A stretch of 51,434 nucleotides of DNA from Bacteroidales bacterium (GTDB lineage Bacteria; Bacteroidota; Bacteroidia; Bacteroidales; UBA932): NCBI GenBank assembly GCA_016290835.1, contig JAEEVG010000010.1:1-51434 (forward strand), written 5' to 3'. Shown here one piece after another: positions 1 through 8,110 of this stretch. The translations under genes and the position numbers were made by a program. The notes beneath the pieces were generated by a model that was not told the origin of the DNA, ran no database searches, and worked only from the letters and a program-made list of their open reading frames with translations. The stretch's first letter is position 1. Each line of letters starts with the position of its first letter.

Positions 1-2209
1 TGGCGCCGGTGATGGCCACGGCATAGGGGTTGTCCCGGCCGGAGCGGGTGATGTTCGCCACATAGGCGGGCACCGCGGCCCGGACTTTGTCCTGGAAGGC
101 CTTGTCCATGTAGGGATAGAGTTTGAGGGCCGCCGTCAGATTCATGGGCGGGAAACGGTCGCCGAAACCGGAATTGTTCACCGGAGCGGCGGCGGGACGC
201 TGCTCCAACTGGCTTTCGACCAGCGGCAGGAAGAAGTTCTTGTACCGATCATCGCCCGTGGCGATCCAGAGCTCGATGGCCGCATTCAGGCGCGGGTCGC
301 CCCCGCCGAAGCGGCGGCCGGCGCCGGCCTGGTTGCGGGCCGGATCGGCATCCTCGAAATACTTATTCCAGAGCATCTTGGCGTTCTTCAGGGAACGCTC
401 GGCCTCCTCGGGATAGTATTCTTTGAGGGCCGGATAGGCGGCGGCGAGCGAGACGATGTCCTGCATCACACCGGAGGGGCTGAAACGGCTGGTGAAGACG
501 AAGCGGTCGTCCGGGGTGCCGGAACGGTCGCCCTTGACTTCGTAGCGCGCCAGCGAAGGATCGTAGATCAGCCCGTCGGTCAGGGTCAGGGCGTCGCCGA
601 GGTGGTGGTAATGGTGCATGTCGGGCTGGCCGATGACCTGAGCCACGAAACCGATGTTCTCCACCTGGGCATTGATGTTGAGCGTGCCGTGCATGATCAG
701 TTGCACATTGTCGGGGATCCCGTCCGGGACGTGGATGTCGGCATACTGGGTCTTCTCGTCGATGAGGGTCTGGTCCCGCTCCGGGCGGAAATAGCGCCAG
801 ATATAGGCGAGGTCCTCGGTGGTGTTGAGCACCGAATTGGCCTGGATGTCGAAGTCGCCCGCGTCATACCAGCCGCCGACCGCCAGGCCGGGGATGTGTT
901 CGAGGGGCTGATACTTGGTATTGGTGACATCGCCCTGGGTATAACCATCGTGGAGCCGGACGTTGGCGGGAGCCTGGAGGGCGTCGTCCATATTGGCGCG
1001 CCCGTGCCAGATGCGGTAGGCCTCGTTCACCTCCATATGGTCCATGTTGACGACCAGCGAGACATCCATCGTGGGGTGCCACTTATCTTTGTAGATATCC
1101 ACGTCGATCGGGAAGGCATTCGTCTCCACTCCCTGGTAATCAATACTGTAGAGGCCCGGCTCGCGGACATCCGAGAAGTCCAGCCGGACATAGTTGTAGC
1201 GGTGGTGGAACTCGCCCCAGACATCGGCCGTGATGGTCTTGGCGACTGTCCGGGAGCCGTCCGGATTGATGCGCAGCAGGCGTCCCGTCTTCGCGGGCAC
1301 GGCGTTCTTGTCGAGTTCGGCTACGGCCACTTTCTTCTGGGCGGGCGAATAGCCGACCTGGGAGAAGCCGATATTGGCCGGGCGGATCCAGTCCTTGGAG
1401 ATGCTCGGCTCCAGGTACCACTCCAGGACCATGCCGGTCTTGTCCGCCGGCAGCAGCGAACGCAGCACGAACATACCGTTCTGCGCCAGGTGGCGTCCGT
1501 CGTAGATACTGATCTCCGCCTCGGAGCGCACCCCCACGCGGAGGGCCTCATCCTCCGGGGCGAGGACGATCTGGTGGCCGGTGGACATCGGCAGGGGCAC
1601 GAGGAAGTCTCCGCGGCCGCGGTCGTCGAAGGTGCTCTCGCCGAAGTACTGCGGGATCTTCTCGGAGACGGGGTGCAATTCGGTATCGTGCATCGGAGAC
1701 TTGGGCAGGATGCGCGCCAGGCCGTCCACGAGGTAGTTGCGGCCGAAATACGAAGCCGGGAAGAACTCGAGGTTCAGGCCGGCCTTGCCGACCAGATTCG
1801 ACGGCACGGCCTTGTCCAGCCATACCTGCACCAGCACGCCCTTGTCCTTGGGCAGGACCTTGAGCCGCGGGACGAAATCATAGTCCTCGTAGGCGAGCGA
1901 CACTTCCACGCTGCTCTCGGCGCGGTCGATCTTGCGGGGGCTCACCACCCCGAAGATATCCCACTGCTCGGGGGTGTTCATCAGGCGGATGCCGCCGCCC
2001 GTGGCGAGGCGTTCGCCCCGCTGGATGATCTCCAGGCCGGCGAATTTCTCATCGTAGAAGGCACCGTTGTAGAGGTTGTTGTACACCAGCACGTTCGTGC
2101 CGCGGGCTTCGAAATAGCCCAGATCGTTGAGTTTCAAACTCTGCGCCGCCGCCCCGGCCGCCAAAACGGCGGAGAGGGCCGAAACGACGAAAAAGGAAAG
2201 TCCTTTCAT
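1..2209 (-). CDS. GH9 family glucanase, 3' part cut by window edge
   Basis: Secreted glycoside hydrolase expected to cut beta-1,4-glucans such as cellulose, mixed-linkage glucan or xyloglucan backbone. The visible 736 residues begin with a signal peptide (MKGLSFFVVSALSAVLAAGAAAQ). A long N-terminal beta-rich region typical of Bacteroidetes GH9 proteins follows. Next comes an Ig-like cellulase N-terminal domain at about residues 270-370 (PANIGFSQVGYSP... REPGLYSIDYQG), then the start of the (alpha/alpha)6 barrel. The GH9 signature GGWYDAGDFD lies near residue 445 and holds the catalytic-base aspartates. The proton-donor glutamate lies past the window edge, so activity cannot be judged. The start is the ATG before the signal peptide. 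The gene follows the tricorn-like protease by 29 bp with no promoter visible between them, so they are probably cotranscribed. The truncation is due to the window, not a broken gene. Confidence 0.9.
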   Translation of the reverse strand, partial: MKGLSFFVVSALSAVLAAGAAAQSLKLNDLGYFEARGTNVLVYNNLYNGAFYDEKFAGLEIIQRGERLATGGGIRLMNTPEQWDIFGVVSPRKIDRAESSVEVSLAYEDYDFVPRLKVLPKDKGVLVQVWLDKAVPSNLVGKAGLNLEFFPASYFGRNYLVDGLARILPKSPMHDTELHPVSEKIPQYFGESTFDDRGRGDFLVPLPMSTGHQIVLAPEDEALRVGVRSEAEISIYDGRHLAQNGMFVLRSLLPADKTGMVLEWYLEPSISKDWIRPANIGFSQVGYSPAQKKVAVAELDKNAVPAKTGRLLRINPDGSRTVAKTITADVWGEFHHRYNYVRLDFSDVREPGLYSIDYQGVETNAFPIDVDIYKDKWHPTMDVSLVVNMDHMEVNEAYRIWHGRANMDDALQAPANVRLHDGYTQGDVTNTKYQPLEHIPGLAVGGWYDAGDFDIQANSVLNTTEDLAYIWRYFRPERDQTLIDEKTQYADIHVPDGIPDNVQLIMHGTLNINAQVENIGFVAQVIGQPDMHHYHHLGDALTLTDGLIYDPSLARYEVKGDRSGTPDDRFVFTSRFSPSGVMQDIVSLAAAYPALKEYYPEEAERSLKNAKMLWNKYFEDADPARNQAGAGRRFGGGDPRLNAAIELWIATGDDRYKNFFLPLVESQLEQRPAAAPVNNSGFGDRFPPMNLTAALKLYPYMDKAFQDKVRAAVPAYVANITRSGRDNPYAVAITGA

Positions 2210-2238
2210 AATGAGTCAATATTGGTTTGCAAATCTTC

Positions 2239-5200
2239 TTATAAAGCAGCCAGGACCTCGTTGATCGCCGCATCCAGCTGCGGATCCCGGCCCTCGAGCC
2301 TGTCCTGGAAATTGTTCTTCACATAGACATCGGGCTTGACCCCGGTATGCTCCAGGTCGGAGCCGTCCACCACGCTGTAGCAGCCCCAGGCGGGCATGCG
2401 GCAGGTCGAGCCGTCCAGCAGGCGCACCGACGAGGTGAAGATAATCCAGCGATAGGTCTCCGTGCCCACCAGTTTGGCGATGCCCAGGGTCTTGATGCCG
2501 TTGGACGTCACCTCGGCATCGGACAGGCTGTGTTCGTTGACGAGTACCACGATCGGCTTGTCCGCCGGAGCGACGTTCGGGTGGCTCGTGCGCGGGAAAT
2601 CCCGGTATGCCCACTCGAAATGCGACTGTCCCCGCAGGAAGTCGATGACCTCCTTGTGGACGTTCCCGCCGTTGTTGTAACGCAGATCCAGGATGAGCGC
2701 ATCCTTGTCGAAGACCTCCGTATGCATCTTGAGCAGGAAGTTGTTCAGGTCCTCTTCTCCCATCGCACGCATATGGATGTAGCCCACCCGGCCGGCGGTG
2801 CGCTCCTTAACGATGTCCGCGCGCCGGGTCTCCCATTCCTTGTAGGCGAGGTTCTTGACCGCCGAGAAGGCGGCGGGATGGATCTTGACCTTGAATTCGG
2901 AGCCTTCCCGGCTGAAAGTCAGGCTCAGTTCGTCCCGGGACACGGCCCCGGAGAAATAGCGCTCGCGGTTCTGCCGCTCGTCCACCCGCACATCGCCCAC
3001 GGCGACGAGCCGGTCGCCCGCCCGCAGATCGACCTCCACCTTGTCGGCGGGAGAATCGGCCAGGATGCCCCGGACCGTGTAGGGAGCGTCACGCTCGAAG
3101 AGAATGCCCGTGGCGTAGGTGTGGGTGCGGGTCTCGAGGCGCTCCTCAGTGCCGTTGGAGGTGAAGCCCTGGTGCGAAGAATTCAACTCGCCCAGCAGGT
3201 CCGTGATGAGGGTGCGGAGATTGGCGCGGGTGCGCACATAAGGCAGGAAGGAGGCATAGTAGTCGCGGTCGGCATACCAGTCGGTGCCGTGGAAGTTCAC
3301 GTCGTAGTAATTCTGCTCCAGGGCGGCCCAGACCTCGTAGAACATCTCCTTGAACTCGTCGCCGAGGACCACCTCCACATCCTTGGAGACCTCGGTCTTG
3401 GTGGCGCTGCCCGCGGCGGGATCCACCTTGTAGATCGAGCCGGAGCCCAGGCAGTAGAGGGCGTCCTTGCAACTGAAGAACGTGCCGCCGCTCAGGTCCT
3501 TGACCTGTTTGGGCTTGGCCTCGGGATCCGAGATCTCCAGCGAATAGACGCCGGCCGCACCCGAGCCGGACGAACGGTAGAGCAGGTAGTCTTTACCCTT
3601 TGTGGAATAGATGTACAGGCCGCTCTGGGGGCCCTCCCGCTCCACGCGGGACAGGCGCTCGTGGATGCGGTCGAAATCGATGACCACGGAGGAATCCTTC
3701 TTGGGCGCGTCTTTCTTGTCCTTGAAAAGATCGTCCACCGCGGCGGACTTGAACGGTGCCGCATATTTGCGCAGCGGGAGTTTGTAAAGCGAGGCGCGCC
3801 CCCCTCTCGGGAAGGAGGACGAAGTGGGATTGGCCAGCAGGTACATATTCTTGCCGTCCGGCGAGAAGACCGGCTGCCGTTCCACCGAAGCGGAATGCGT
3901 GAAGTTGACGAGGGTGCTGTCGCGCAGGTCGTACAGGAAGATGTCCGGCTCGAAGCGGTGCATCGCATCGAAGGCGAGGTAGCGGCCGTCGTGCGAGAAG
4001 GACATATCGTTGCCCTGGAAAGACCAGAGTTCGGCTTCCGCCACCCGGCCGGTCGTGCCCGCCTTGACATTGTGGATCATCACCGAGCGGTTGCCGTCGA
4101 TGAAGGCGATCCGCTCACGCTTGGGGTCCGCCACCAGGTTGGCCACCGTGCCGGCGGAGCGATAGACGGGCGTCTCCGGCTCGGAACCGTCCGCGGCGAT
4201 CTTGTAGAGGTTCGTCCAGCCGCCGCGGGTCCGGGTATAATAGATAGTCCGGCTGTCCGGCCCCCAGAGGACCTCGTCGACCCGTTCCCCGGACGGGGTG
4301 GGCAGTTTCTGCAGATATTTGCACTTGGTATCGGAGATATAGAGCCCGCCGCGGATCACGAGCGCGAACTTCTTGCCGTCCGGCGAGACGTCGGCGGCAC
4401 TCGGCCTCTGCTCCGCGAAGGAACGCCGGACCTCCACGCTGCCGGAGGCGATGCGGATTTCGGGCACACTCACCCGGCCGGAGCCCAGGTCCAGCAGGTT
4501 GATCTCATACTCTTTGATGAAGACCATCGCGCTCCCCCCGAATGCGAGGGAGGGATACTGGACCGAGCGGTCGAAGGTGGTGAGCTGCTGCGGCTTGCCG
4601 CCGGGGATGTATTTGACGATGTTCGACTCCTTATTGTACTCGTCGCTGACATAATAGACATTGCCGCGGTTGTCCGCCATCGGCCACTGATCCTTGCCGA
4701 TGTAGTCGGTCAGTTCGGTGTAAGTCCCGGTCGCGGGGTTCCAGCATTTGATGTTCGGGTTGTGGTCGCCGACATAGCGTTTGCGGGTCGGGAAACTGAT
4801 GCTCTCCATCGACTCGTTGAAGAGGAACTCACCCGTGCGGGGGTTCTCCATCAGGTTGACGATGGTGTTGAAGAAACCCTCGAACATCAGTTGGGGCGTG
4901 CCCCCGTCCACGGCTACGCGGAAACTGGTCTTGCGCGCGCTATCGCGCGTGGATTCGAAATAGATGTACTTTGAGTCGGCCGACCACGATACGGGGACGT
5001 CCGGGGCTTCGTGGAAGGTCAGCTGCACGGCCTCTCCGCCGGACAGGGGCACGACATAGACATCGCTGTTCCCCTGGATATCGGAAGAAAAGGCGAGCCA
5101 GCGCCCGTCGGGCGAGACGAGCGGAGCATCCTGTACGCCGTTCATCGTGATCACGGCCGTGGCCTGGCCGCCGCCGGCGGAGACCGAGTAGATGTCCCCG

Positions 5201-5328
5201 TCATAACTGAAATAAATCTGCTTGCCGTCCGGCGAGAGCGAAGGGCGGGAAGCAAAGCGGATATTCTCTGCGTGAAGCACGGGCCAGACAGCGGCCAGCA
5301 GCAGGATCAGAAGGCAGGTTCGTTTCAT
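2239..5328 (-). CDS. Tricorn-like S41 family protease with beta-propeller and PDZ domains
   Basis: Large (1029 aa) exported serine peptidase related to tricorn protease, likely degrading peptides in the periplasm. It starts with a signal peptide (MKRTCLLILLLAAVWPVLHA). About residues 25-560 contain repeated PD40/WD40-like blades (LSPDGKQIYFSYDGDIY, SPDGRWLAFSSD, FSPDGKNMYLLAN). A PDZ-like segment sits near 740-840 (YTVRGILADSPADKVEVDLRAGDRLVAVGD) and the C-terminal peptidase domain carries DLRYNNGGNVH and NEHSLSDAEV. Ser936 in that last motif aligns with the tricorn/C-terminal-processing-protease nucleophile. Length and domain order are those of Bacteroidetes tricorn homologues. It precedes the GH9 gene on the same strand. 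Substrate is unknown; membership of the family is clear. Confidence 0.92.
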   Translation of the reverse strand: MKRTCLLILLLAAVWPVLHAENIRFASRPSLSPDGKQIYFSYDGDIYSVSAGGGQATAVITMNGVQDAPLVSPDGRWLAFSSDIQGNSDVYVVPLSGGEAVQLTFHEAPDVPVSWSADSKYIYFESTRDSARKTSFRVAVDGGTPQLMFEGFFNTIVNLMENPRTGEFLFNESMESISFPTRKRYVGDHNPNIKCWNPATGTYTELTDYIGKDQWPMADNRGNVYYVSDEYNKESNIVKYIPGGKPQQLTTFDRSVQYPSLAFGGSAMVFIKEYEINLLDLGSGRVSVPEIRIASGSVEVRRSFAEQRPSAADVSPDGKKFALVIRGGLYISDTKCKYLQKLPTPSGERVDEVLWGPDSRTIYYTRTRGGWTNLYKIAADGSEPETPVYRSAGTVANLVADPKRERIAFIDGNRSVMIHNVKAGTTGRVAEAELWSFQGNDMSFSHDGRYLAFDAMHRFEPDIFLYDLRDSTLVNFTHSASVERQPVFSPDGKNMYLLANPTSSSFPRGGRASLYKLPLRKYAAPFKSAAVDDLFKDKKDAPKKDSSVVIDFDRIHERLSRVEREGPQSGLYIYSTKGKDYLLYRSSGSGAAGVYSLEISDPEAKPKQVKDLSGGTFFSCKDALYCLGSGSIYKVDPAAGSATKTEVSKDVEVVLGDEFKEMFYEVWAALEQNYYDVNFHGTDWYADRDYYASFLPYVRTRANLRTLITDLLGELNSSHQGFTSNGTEERLETRTHTYATGILFERDAPYTVRGILADSPADKVEVDLRAGDRLVAVGDVRVDERQNRERYFSGAVSRDELSLTFSREGSEFKVKIHPAAFSAVKNLAYKEWETRRADIVKERTAGRVGYIHMRAMGEEDLNNFLLKMHTEVFDKDALILDLRYNNGGNVHKEVIDFLRGQSHFEWAYRDFPRTSHPNVAPADKPIVVLVNEHSLSDAEVTSNGIKTLGIAKLVGTETYRWIIFTSSVRLLDGSTCRMPAWGCYSVVDGSDLEHTGVKPDVYVKNNFQDRLEGRDPQLDAAINEVLAAL

Positions 5329-5368
5329 ATCTGGTGATTGTTATTTGTCATTCCGGCAGGAGCAGGCA

Positions 5369-5376
5369 CCAAGATA
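5369..5376 (-). promoter_or_regulatory. Weak -7 box upstream of the tricorn-like gene
   Basis: On the minus strand this reads TATCTTGG, one mismatch from the Bacteroidetes -7 consensus TAnnTTTG, about 40 nt before the protease ATG. It faces away from a plus-strand box at 5400-5407, making a divergent promoter region. No clear -33 element was seen. Confidence 0.35.
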
Positions 5377-5399
5377 CGAAAAAAACGAAGAAATCTTCC

Positions 5400-5407
5400 T
5401 ATCTTTA
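5400..5407 (+). promoter_or_regulatory. -7 promoter box for the small lipoprotein gene
   Basis: TATCTTTA matches TAnnTTTG except for the last base and lies 22 nt before the ATG at 5430. Spacing fits a short Bacteroidetes leader. Confidence 0.45.
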
Positions 5408-5429
5408 GCCAGATAAAACGACCGCGGCC

Positions 5430-5855
5430 ATGAAACGATACCTCCTTATCCTCTTGTTCCTGGCGGGATGCCTGCTTTCCTGCCGGATCATCCACGACGG
5501 TCCGCCCGATCCCGGCACGCCGGAGCCTGCCCCGCACGAAGGCGTGTTCGCCTGCGGGCTGGACAGTTTGTTTTTCAACGGGGACGGCCGGACCATACGC
5601 TGGCATTTCTCCCGGGACGTCCCGGACATCGGCCGGGAAGGACAGGGCCAATACGTGTTCCTGTTCCACAACGAGCGCTGGCGCTACGACGCTGCGGAGA
5701 AATTCCGCATCATCGCCGGACCCGACCTGACGCGGTACCACACCTTCCTGATGCCCGATGGTCCGGCCGCTCCCGGCAGCATCACCCTCTCCCGGATCGA
5801 CGGCACGAAAGGCACCGACACCTTCCTCCTGATTCCGCCCGACGCCACCCCCTGA
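5430..5855 (+). CDS. Small predicted lipoprotein of unknown function
   Basis: A 141-residue protein that I do not recognise. The N-terminus (MKRYLLILLFLAGCLLSC) is a lipoprotein signal with a lipobox cysteine at residue 14 (FLAGC), or alternatively 18, so the protein should be anchored in the outer or inner membrane. A proline-rich tether (PPDPGTPEPAPHEG) follows, then a compact domain of about 100 residues with alternating hydrophobic strands (GQYVFLFHNERW, ITLSRIDGTKGTDTFLL). That domain looks beta-rich. It is transcribed divergently from the tricorn-like protease and is followed by a structured noncoding region. No catalytic motif was seen. Confidence 0.7.
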   Translation: MKRYLLILLFLAGCLLSCRIIHDGPPDPGTPEPAPHEGVFACGLDSLFFNGDGRTIRWHFSRDVPDIGREGQGQYVFLFHNERWRYDAAEKFRIIAGPDLTRYHTFLMPDGPAAPGSITLSRIDGTKGTDTFLLIPPDATP

Positions 5856-5859
5856 AAGC

Positions 5860-5885
5860 AAAAAACCTCCCGTTGCGGGGAGGTT
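5860..5885 (-). terminator. Minus-strand intrinsic terminator between tRNA-His and the lipoprotein gene
   Basis: Arms AACCTCCC (5864-5871) and GGGAGGTT (5878-5885) form an 8-bp perfect stem with a 6-nt loop. Read on the minus strand the stem is followed by six T residues (complement of 5860-5865). It would stop transcription coming from tRNA-His before it runs antisense into the lipoprotein gene. Confidence 0.6.
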
Positions 5886-6000
5886 CGGAGGCCGCAGGCC
5901 GACAGAAGGGGGACGGCGCAGCCGTGCGGGGGAACCCTTTCCCCCGTCCCCTGGGGGTGCAGGGGTATAAAGCAGCAGCGCAGGGCCCCCGCCTTGCGCT
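5886..6000. other. GC-rich structured intergenic block
   Basis: No gene is visible here. The block is dominated by nested inverted repeats: GGGGACGG (5909-5916) with CCGTCCCC (5944-5951), an inner ACGGC/GCCGT hairpin (5913-5925), and CAGCGCA/TGCGCTG near 5977-6000. GGGGTGC at 5954-5960 is the complement of GCACCCC at 6001-6007. It could be a dispersed intergenic repeat or part of a structured transcript downstream of tRNA-His. Neither is established here. Confidence 0.4.
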
Positions 6001-6054
6001 GCACCCCAAAAGAAAATGACTGCCCCGCAGGACAGTCATTTTCTTTTGGGGTGC
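6001..6054. repeat. Perfect 22-bp inverted repeat containing the tRNA-His 3' end; probable bidirectional terminator
   Basis: Arm 6001-6022 is the exact reverse complement of arm 6033-6054, with a 10-nt loop at 6023-6032. The inner part (AATGACTG/CAGTCATT flanked by A-rich and T-rich tracts) looks like an intrinsic terminator usable on both strands. The outer eight bases of the right arm (6047-6054) are the last eight bases of tRNA-His including the encoded CCA. Confidence 0.75.
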
Positions 6055-6123
6055 GATGTGGGGCTCGAACCCACGACACCCAGAACCACAATCTGGTGCT
6101 CTACCAACTGAACTAATCGCACC
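6047..6123 (-). tRNA. tRNA-His (anticodon GTG)
   Basis: A complete cloverleaf is readable on the minus strand. The 7-bp acceptor stem is GTGCGAT with ATCGCAC. The D-arm region is TAGTTCAGTTGGTAGAGCA, the anticodon stem CCAGA/TCTGG with loop TTGTGGT, and the T arm GTGGG-TTCGAGC-CCCAC. The anticodon GTG reads histidine codons. The extra 5' G at position -1, pairing with C73, is the diagnostic identity element of tRNA-His and is present at 6123. The CCA end is encoded (6049-6047). The 3' end lies inside a long perfect inverted repeat. Confidence 0.97.
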
Positions 6124-6141
6124 GTATTCAGTAAGGAGTGA

Positions 6142-6149
6142 CAAAGGTA
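6142..6149 (-). promoter_or_regulatory. -7 promoter box for tRNA-His
   Basis: The minus strand reads TACCTTTG, an exact TAnnTTTG match, ending 18 nt before the mature tRNA 5' end. A TTG at 6171-6169 lies 19 nt further upstream, suitable as the -33 element. Confidence 0.6.
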
Positions 6150-6193
6150 CAAAAATATTTTTTCCTCGCAAGCAGGAAAGCCGGAAAAATGAT

Positions 6194-6201
6194 TATCTTT
6201 G
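6194..6201 (+). promoter_or_regulatory. -7 promoter box for the carboxyltransferase gene
   Basis: TATCTTTG is an exact match to TAnnTTTG, 30 nt before the ATG at 6232. No convincing -33 TTTG was found at the usual spacing. Confidence 0.55.
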
Positions 6202-6231
6202 TAAGATTTCTCTTTTGAACAAATACCAATT

Positions 6232-8013
6232 ATGGCAAAAGAAATAAAATTCTCCCTCGTCTACAGAGACATGTGGCAGTCCTCCGGCAAATATCAGCCG
6301 CGTGTGGACCAGCTGGTCCGGGTCGCCCCGGCCATCGTTGATATGGGTTGCTTCGACCGCGTTGAGACCAACGGCGGCGCATTCGAGCAGGTAAACCTCC
6401 TCTACGGAGAGAACCCGAACGTGTCCGTCCGGCAGTGGACGGCGCCGCTCCGCAAAGCGGGCATCCAAACGCACATGCTGGAGCGCGGCCTGAACGGCAT
6501 CCGCATGTATCCGGTTCCCGCCGACGTGCGCGAACTGATGTTCAAGGTCAAGAAAAAGCAGGGCACGGACATCGCCCGTTCCTTCTGCGGCCTGAATGAC
6601 CACCGCAACCTCAAGCTCTCGATCGAATTCGCCAAGAAGGCCGGGATGATCTCCCAGGCGGCCCTCTCCATCACCCACTCCCCCGTGCACACGGTAGAGT
6701 ACTACCTCAAGCTGGTGGACCAGCTGGTGGAATACGGCACCGACGAAATCGCCCTCAAGGATATGGCGGGCGTGGGCCGTCCGACGGAGCTCGGACAGAT
6801 TGTCGCCGGCATCAAGAAAGCGCATCCGCACATCAAGGTCCAGTACCACGGCCACAGCGGCCCGGGCTTCGCTCCCGCTTCGATGCTGGAGGTCGCCCGC
6901 GCCGGCGTCGACTACATCGACGTCGCCGTGGAGCCCCTCGCCTGGGGCAAGGTCCATCCGGACGTGATCACCGTCCAGCAGATGATGAAGTCCGACGGCT
7001 TCCTGGTCAAGGACATCAACATGGACGCCTATATGGAGGTCCGCCGCCTGACTCAGGAGTTCATCGACGACTTCCTCGGCTACTGGATCAACCCGACCAA
7101 CTCCCAGATGACCTCGCTGCTCGTCGGCTGCGGCCTGCCGGGCGGCATGATGGGCTCGATGATGGCCGACCTGACCGGCTTCAAGGCCGCGATCAACGCC
7201 TCCGAGCGCGCCAACGGCAAGCCGGAGAGCAGCCTGGATTCCCTGATGGTCCAGCTCTTCAACGAAGTGGAGTATGTGTGGCCGCGCCTCGGCTACCCGC
7301 CCCTCGTGACCCCGTTCAGCCAGTACGTCAAGAACACGGCCCTGATGAACCTCCTCGCGATGGCGCAGAACAAGCCGCGTTTCTCCACCATCGACAAGGA
7401 CACCTGGGGCATGATCCTCGGCAAGATGGGTCAGCTTCCCGGTCCGCTCGCCCCGGAGATCATCGCCCTCGCCAAGGAGAAGGGCATGGAATTCTTCACC
7501 GGCAATCCGCAGGACGAATATCCCGACGAACTTCCGAAGTTCCGCAAGATGATGGAGGAAGAAGGCTGGGATTGCGGCCAGGACGACGAGGAACTGTTCA
7601 ACATGGCCATGTTCGAGCGCCAGTACCGCGACTACAAGAGCGGTATCGCCAAGGAGCGCTTCAACAAAGACCTCGAGGCCTTCCGCGAGAAAGCCGGCGC
7701 CCCGATCGTGGTCAAGCGGGCCGTCGTGGAAATGCCCGAGTTCGACCTCAACGCGCTGCTCGCCAAGTATCCCAAGGCCACGCCCGTCCAGGCGCCCGCC
7801 AAGGGCCAGATGCTCTGGCAGGTGGACGTGGACGGTCCTTCCACCGCTCCGGCGGTCGGGACCAAGGTCGCTGCGGGCAAGCCTTGCGGCTATGTCCAGG
7901 CCTGGTACGGCATGGAGGAGCTCCTGCCGGCCGTGGACGGCCAGATCGTGGCCGTCACCGCCAAGCAGGGCAAGACCGTAGAGAAGGGCGAGATCGTCGC
8001 CCTCGTCCAGTAG
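6232..8013 (+). CDS. Pyruvate carboxylase/oxaloacetate decarboxylase alpha-type carboxyltransferase with degenerate biotinyl domain
   Basis: A 593-residue cytoplasmic protein with the carboxyltransferase TIM barrel that interconverts oxaloacetate and pyruvate via carboxybiotin. The barrel retains the early RD pair (VYRDMW), an ETNGG segment, the metal/carbamyl-lysine motif LKDMAG (Lys176) and the metal histidines HGH (206-208). A PYC/OADA domain follows. The last 80 residues have the biotinyl/lipoyl hammerhead fold pattern (GTKVAAGKPCGYV... AVDGQIVAVTAKQGKTVEKGEIVALV). Where a biotin domain has AMKM, this protein has AWYGMEE (557-563), so no acceptor lysine is visible. No decarboxylase beta/gamma subunit or biotin carboxylase is adjacent. 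It may work with a separate biotin carrier or use a different chemistry. The gene is monocistronic, between its own promoter and a strong terminator. Confidence 0.85.
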   Translation: MAKEIKFSLVYRDMWQSSGKYQPRVDQLVRVAPAIVDMGCFDRVETNGGAFEQVNLLYGENPNVSVRQWTAPLRKAGIQTHMLERGLNGIRMYPVPADVRELMFKVKKKQGTDIARSFCGLNDHRNLKLSIEFAKKAGMISQAALSITHSPVHTVEYYLKLVDQLVEYGTDEIALKDMAGVGRPTELGQIVAGIKKAHPHIKVQYHGHSGPGFAPASMLEVARAGVDYIDVAVEPLAWGKVHPDVITVQQMMKSDGFLVKDINMDAYMEVRRLTQEFIDDFLGYWINPTNSQMTSLLVGCGLPGGMMGSMMADLTGFKAAINASERANGKPESSLDSLMVQLFNEVEYVWPRLGYPPLVTPFSQYVKNTALMNLLAMAQNKPRFSTIDKDTWGMILGKMGQLPGPLAPEIIALAKEKGMEFFTGNPQDEYPDELPKFRKMMEEEGWDCGQDDEELFNMAMFERQYRDYKSGIAKERFNKDLEAFREKAGAPIVVKRAVVEMPEFDLNALLAKYPKATPVQAPAKGQMLWQVDVDGPSTAPAVGTKVAAGKPCGYVQAWYGMEELLPAVDGQIVAVTAKQGKTVEKGEIVALVQ

Positions 8014-8034
8014 GCCGGAACCGCACTGTTTACT

Positions 8035-8072
8035 GCCGCAATCGTGAAATGTCACGGTTGCGGCTTTTTTTT
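8035..8072 (+). terminator. Intrinsic terminator after the carboxyltransferase gene
   Basis: A 13-bp stem (8035-8047 with 8052-8064, one G-T pair) with a 4-nt AATG loop is followed by eight T residues. The stem sequence is almost the same as that of the terminator at 9192-9228. Confidence 0.9.
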
Positions 8073-8085
8073 GCCGAAAAATCCG

Positions 8086-8093
8086 TATGTTTG
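8086..8093 (+). promoter_or_regulatory. -7 promoter box that decides the start of the serine hydrolase gene
   Basis: TATGTTTG is an exact TAnnTTTG match. It contains the in-frame ATG at 8087, so that ATG cannot be in the transcript. The start at 8111 follows with a leader of roughly 12 nt. Confidence 0.6.
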
Positions 8094-8110
8094 TGCAAAC
8101 CAATTATCTA

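Noticed and set aside
602-2326. Long plus-strand open frame antisense to GH9
   Set aside because: GC-rich codon shadow. The translation is repetitive in H, V, D, G and E with no domain pattern, while the opposite strand encodes a clear GH9 protein with a signal peptide.
2347-4974. Very long plus-strand open frame antisense to the tricorn-like gene
   Set aside because: A shadow frame of a high-GC gene. Its composition lacks hydrophobic core patterns, and the minus strand has propeller, PDZ and S41 motifs.
8087-8110. Earlier ATG for the serine hydrolase gene
   Set aside because: It falls inside an exact -7 promoter box and would add residues before a complete lipoprotein signal peptide.
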